Assembly (NCBI RefSeq): GCF_030065545.1
Contig: NZ_JASJNC010000007.1
Span: forward strand, 248,001-312,000
Reading direction: 5' to 3'
Length of the DNA: 64,000 nt
Source of the DNA: Marinicella marina
GTDB taxonomy: Bacteria; Pseudomonadota; Gammaproteobacteria; Xanthomonadales; Marinicellaceae
Numbering within the stretch: the stretch's first letter is position 1; each line of letters begins with the position of its first letter. Shown piece by piece: positions 62,199 to 64,000 of the stretch. The translations under genes and the position numbers were made by a program. Below the pieces are notes generated by a model. That model ran no database searches. It saw only the letters and a list, made by a program, of their open reading frames with translations, and had not been told where the DNA came from.

Positions 62199-64000
62199 TT
62201 AAAAGAACTCATCATCTGGCAGTTTAAAGTCTTCTACCGATTTACGTAATTCTGTCGCCAATTCCACCAAGTTACCAATAGATTCTGCCGTTTGTTGCGT
62301 ACCAGCTGAGGTTTGTGTGGTAATTTCTTGAATCACGTTCATCGTTCCTGAAATGTTGGTGGCTGCAACCGATTGTTGACGGGCCGCTTCAGAAATATTC
62401 TGAATCAGCTCTGCTAAGTCGTTTGATACCGTCTCAATTTCTGTCAATGCCTCACCTGCATCCTCGGCTTTGCGCGCACCACCCACAACTTCCGAGGTGG
62501 TTTGTTCCATCGAACGTACCGCTTCGTTGGTATCGGTTTGAATGGTTTTCACAATGCCTTCAATTTGCCGAGTCGCACTTGAGGCCCTTTCTGCCAGTTG
62601 TTGTACCTCATCGGCAACAACCGCGAAACCCCGTCCAGACTCGCCTGAAGAGGCTGCTTGAATCGCCGCATTCAAGGCCAAAATATTTGTCTGTTCGGCA
62701 ATGTCGTTAATCAGCTCAACGATGTTACCAATTTCTTGTGAACTTTCACCCAATCGCTTAATACGTTTAGAAGTGTCTTGTATTTGCGAACGAATGTTGT
62801 TCATGCCTTTAATCGTGTCACGTACAACTTCAGCACCGTTGTGCGCGATCAATACCGATCGTTGCGCAACGTCAGCTGATTCCAACGAGTTTTTCGATAC
62901 CTCATCAATAGAAACAGCAATCTCGTTAATCGCTGCCGAGGCGTTGGTAATTTGCGTAGCCTGATGCTCTGAAGCTTCGGCCAAATGCATTGCAGTCGCT
63001 TGCGCTTCTTGTGCCGCTGATGCCACACCTACCGAAGCGTCGTTAATTGTTTTAACCAACGATCGCAGTGCTTCAATAGCGAAGTTAACCGAGTCAGCAA
63101 TCGCTCCAGTAATGTCCTCCGATACCGTCGCATTTACTGTCAAGTCACCATCTGCCAATGAACCCATTTCATCCAGCAGTCGTAAAATCGCTTGTTGGTT
63201 CCTTTCATTTTGCTCCTGAGCAACTGCAGCACGAACCCGATCATTTTTAGATAACGTGCGAAAAATCCACAACAACCACAAGAATGCCAGCGCTGCAATT
63301 ACCCAACCAATGATGTCTGAAGGGACAGTTTGCTCTCTTTCCGCAAGTTGTGTTTTCAAAGCTTCTGCATCTTCAACAAAAAGCTCTGCGTCAATCTCGA
63401 TGTCATCAGCAGCTGTTTGTGCATCAAATAATTCCATTGCACCCAAAATAGATGAAATATCAGCTTGGATACTATCAAAAGCAGAGTAAACTCTACCCAA
63501 TGATTCAATCGCCTGATCATCTGTAACTGCTTTGATGCGATCATTACCATTGAACATTCCAGTCATTACTTCTTGGAACATCCTGGCATCGCGGTCCAAA
63601 CTGTCCGCCGCTTGAATAGAAGCTGTACCACCACGCAGAATTTCACTCATTCGACGCAGCATCCTGTCTGCCAATACCAATTGTTGTGAAGCGAGATAAA
63701 TCAAGCCACGATCTTCGTTGATGGCAACCAGACGTTTAACCACTGCATCTGAACTGGCTTGAAGGATAGGAATTTCAGAGGCGAATTTGTCGGAGATATC
63801 AGTCAGCTCTTCAATCTTTTCACGTTGATTGATGATGATAAGCGCGTTTTCATTCATGGTCTGCCAACGCTCTTCAATGGCGTCAAATCGAGGCCTGACA
63901 TCTGTCGGTAAGGCAGGATATTGCGCATTACCATTATCTAATGAATTAACCGTGCTCTCAATGATTTGTCGATCTGTTATCAACTCATCAAAGGCAAAAA
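62199..64000 (-). CDS. pilJ: Type IV pilus methyl-accepting receptor PilJ (partial, N-terminus outside window)
   Basis: The frame is open to the right edge (reading ...FAFDELITDRQ), so the gene continues beyond 64000; 600 residues are visible. The periplasmic ligand-binding part (HAMP-preceding helices, e.g. RMLRRMSEILRGGTASIQAA, MFQEVMTGMFNGNDRIKAV) precedes one membrane segment (DIIGWVIAALAFLWLLWIF), a HAMP-like region, and the MCP signalling hairpin (ILALNAAIQAASSGESGRGF; VVADEVQQLAERASS). PilJ senses surface or pilin contact in Pseudomonas and signals to ChpA. No C-terminal CheR/CheB-tethering pentapeptide is evident. Confidence 0.93.
   Translation of the reverse strand, partial: FAFDELITDRQIIESTVNSLDNGNAQYPALPTDVRPRFDAIEERWQTMNENALIIINQREKIEELTDISDKFASEIPILQASSDAVVKRLVAINEDRGLIYLASQQLVLADRMLRRMSEILRGGTASIQAADSLDRDARMFQEVMTGMFNGNDRIKAVTDDQAIESLGRVYSAFDSIQADISSILGAMELFDAQTAADDIEIDAELFVEDAEALKTQLAEREQTVPSDIIGWVIAALAFLWLLWIFRTLSKNDRVRAAVAQEQNERNQQAILRLLDEMGSLADGDLTVNATVSEDITGAIADSVNFAIEALRSLVKTINDASVGVASAAQEAQATAMHLAEASEHQATQITNASAAINEIAVSIDEVSKNSLESADVAQRSVLIAHNGAEVVRDTIKGMNNIRSQIQDTSKRIKRLGESSQEIGNIVELINDIAEQTNILALNAAIQAASSGESGRGFAVVADEVQQLAERASSATRQIEGIVKTIQTDTNEAVRSMEQTTSEVVGGARKAEDAGEALTEIETVSNDLAELIQNISEAARQQSVAATNISGTMNVIQEITTQTSAGTQQTAESIGNLVELATELRKSVEDFKLPDDEFF

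Noticed and set aside
1..64000. tRNA or rRNA genes, insertion sequences, prophage or integrative elements
   Set aside because: I found no cloverleaf-like sequence, transposase, integrase or flanking repeats by eye; a tRNAscan search would be needed to exclude tRNAs fully.

Overview
The window reads as chromosome of a free-living, moderately AT-rich gammaproteobacterium. The gene orders rpsP-rimM-trmD-rplS and rpsB-tsf-pyrH-frr-uppS-cdsA-dxr-rseP-bamA-skp-lpxD-fabZ, the Pil-Chp cluster (pilJ-pilK-chpA-chpB-chpC), a FimX-like protein, a type II secretion system, phasin, PPK2 and EF-P beta-lysylation genes all fit. The cyclophilin carries a C-terminal domain with a GxWFNPxTNGQG-like motif, which together with overall style makes me think of a Marinicella/Xanthomonadales-like lineage. 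That placement is inference and was not tested.

Region 1 (1-14.2 kb, all minus strand) is one long co-directional block: a strong promoter at about 14.2 kb, the 30S/50S and tRNA-modification genes rpsP-rimM-trmD-rplS-rpmB-rpmG, then rpsB-tsf, UMP kinase, ribosome recycling, and the envelope genes for undecaprenyl diphosphate, CDP-diacylglycerol, DXP isoprenoids, RseP, BamA, Skp, LpxD and FabZ (cut by the window edge). Region 2 (14.2-28.4 kb) holds scattered single genes and pairs: a GacA/UvrY-type regulator, a patatin phospholipase, a phasin, a duplicated DUF1538 transporter with a C-terminal PII-like domain, transketolase, PPK2 with a small coiled-coil gene, a glycine-zipper envelope protein, a probable structured small RNA, a cNMP-binding EAL protein, a membrane pyrophosphatase and lgt.

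Region 3 (28.4-39.7 kb, minus) is an envelope-traffic block: a lipoprotein lipase of the VolA/Pla-1 type, a DUF1302 outer-membrane protein, a DUF1329 periplasmic protein, a YCF48-like propeller and an RND/MMPL transporter, followed on the same strand by gspL-gspM-gspN. The pseudopilin genes gspG-H-I-J-K lie 19 kb away (49.7-52.6 kb), followed by NAD kinase, a 5'-nucleotidase and a secreted cyclophilin on the same strand. Region 4 (39.9-49 kb) holds a DASS transporter, the EF-P modification genes (efp, epmA, divergent epmB), fimX and gluQ. Region 5 (52.7-64 kb) has rsmE and then the Pil-Chp chemosensory genes that control type IV pili, including a 2144-residue ChpA with a 21-unit in-frame 15-bp repeat.

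The items most worth a second look are the three-hairpin small RNA at 23.8-23.9 kb, the lipase/DUF1302/DUF1329/YCF48/RND operon beside gspLMN, the mutually exclusive hairpins in the rpsP leader, the DUF1538-DUF1538-PII fusion, the shared lysine-threonine tails of ribosomal protein S2 and the phasin, and the ChpA minisatellite. I saw no tRNA or rRNA genes, insertion sequences, prophage or CRISPR arrays.
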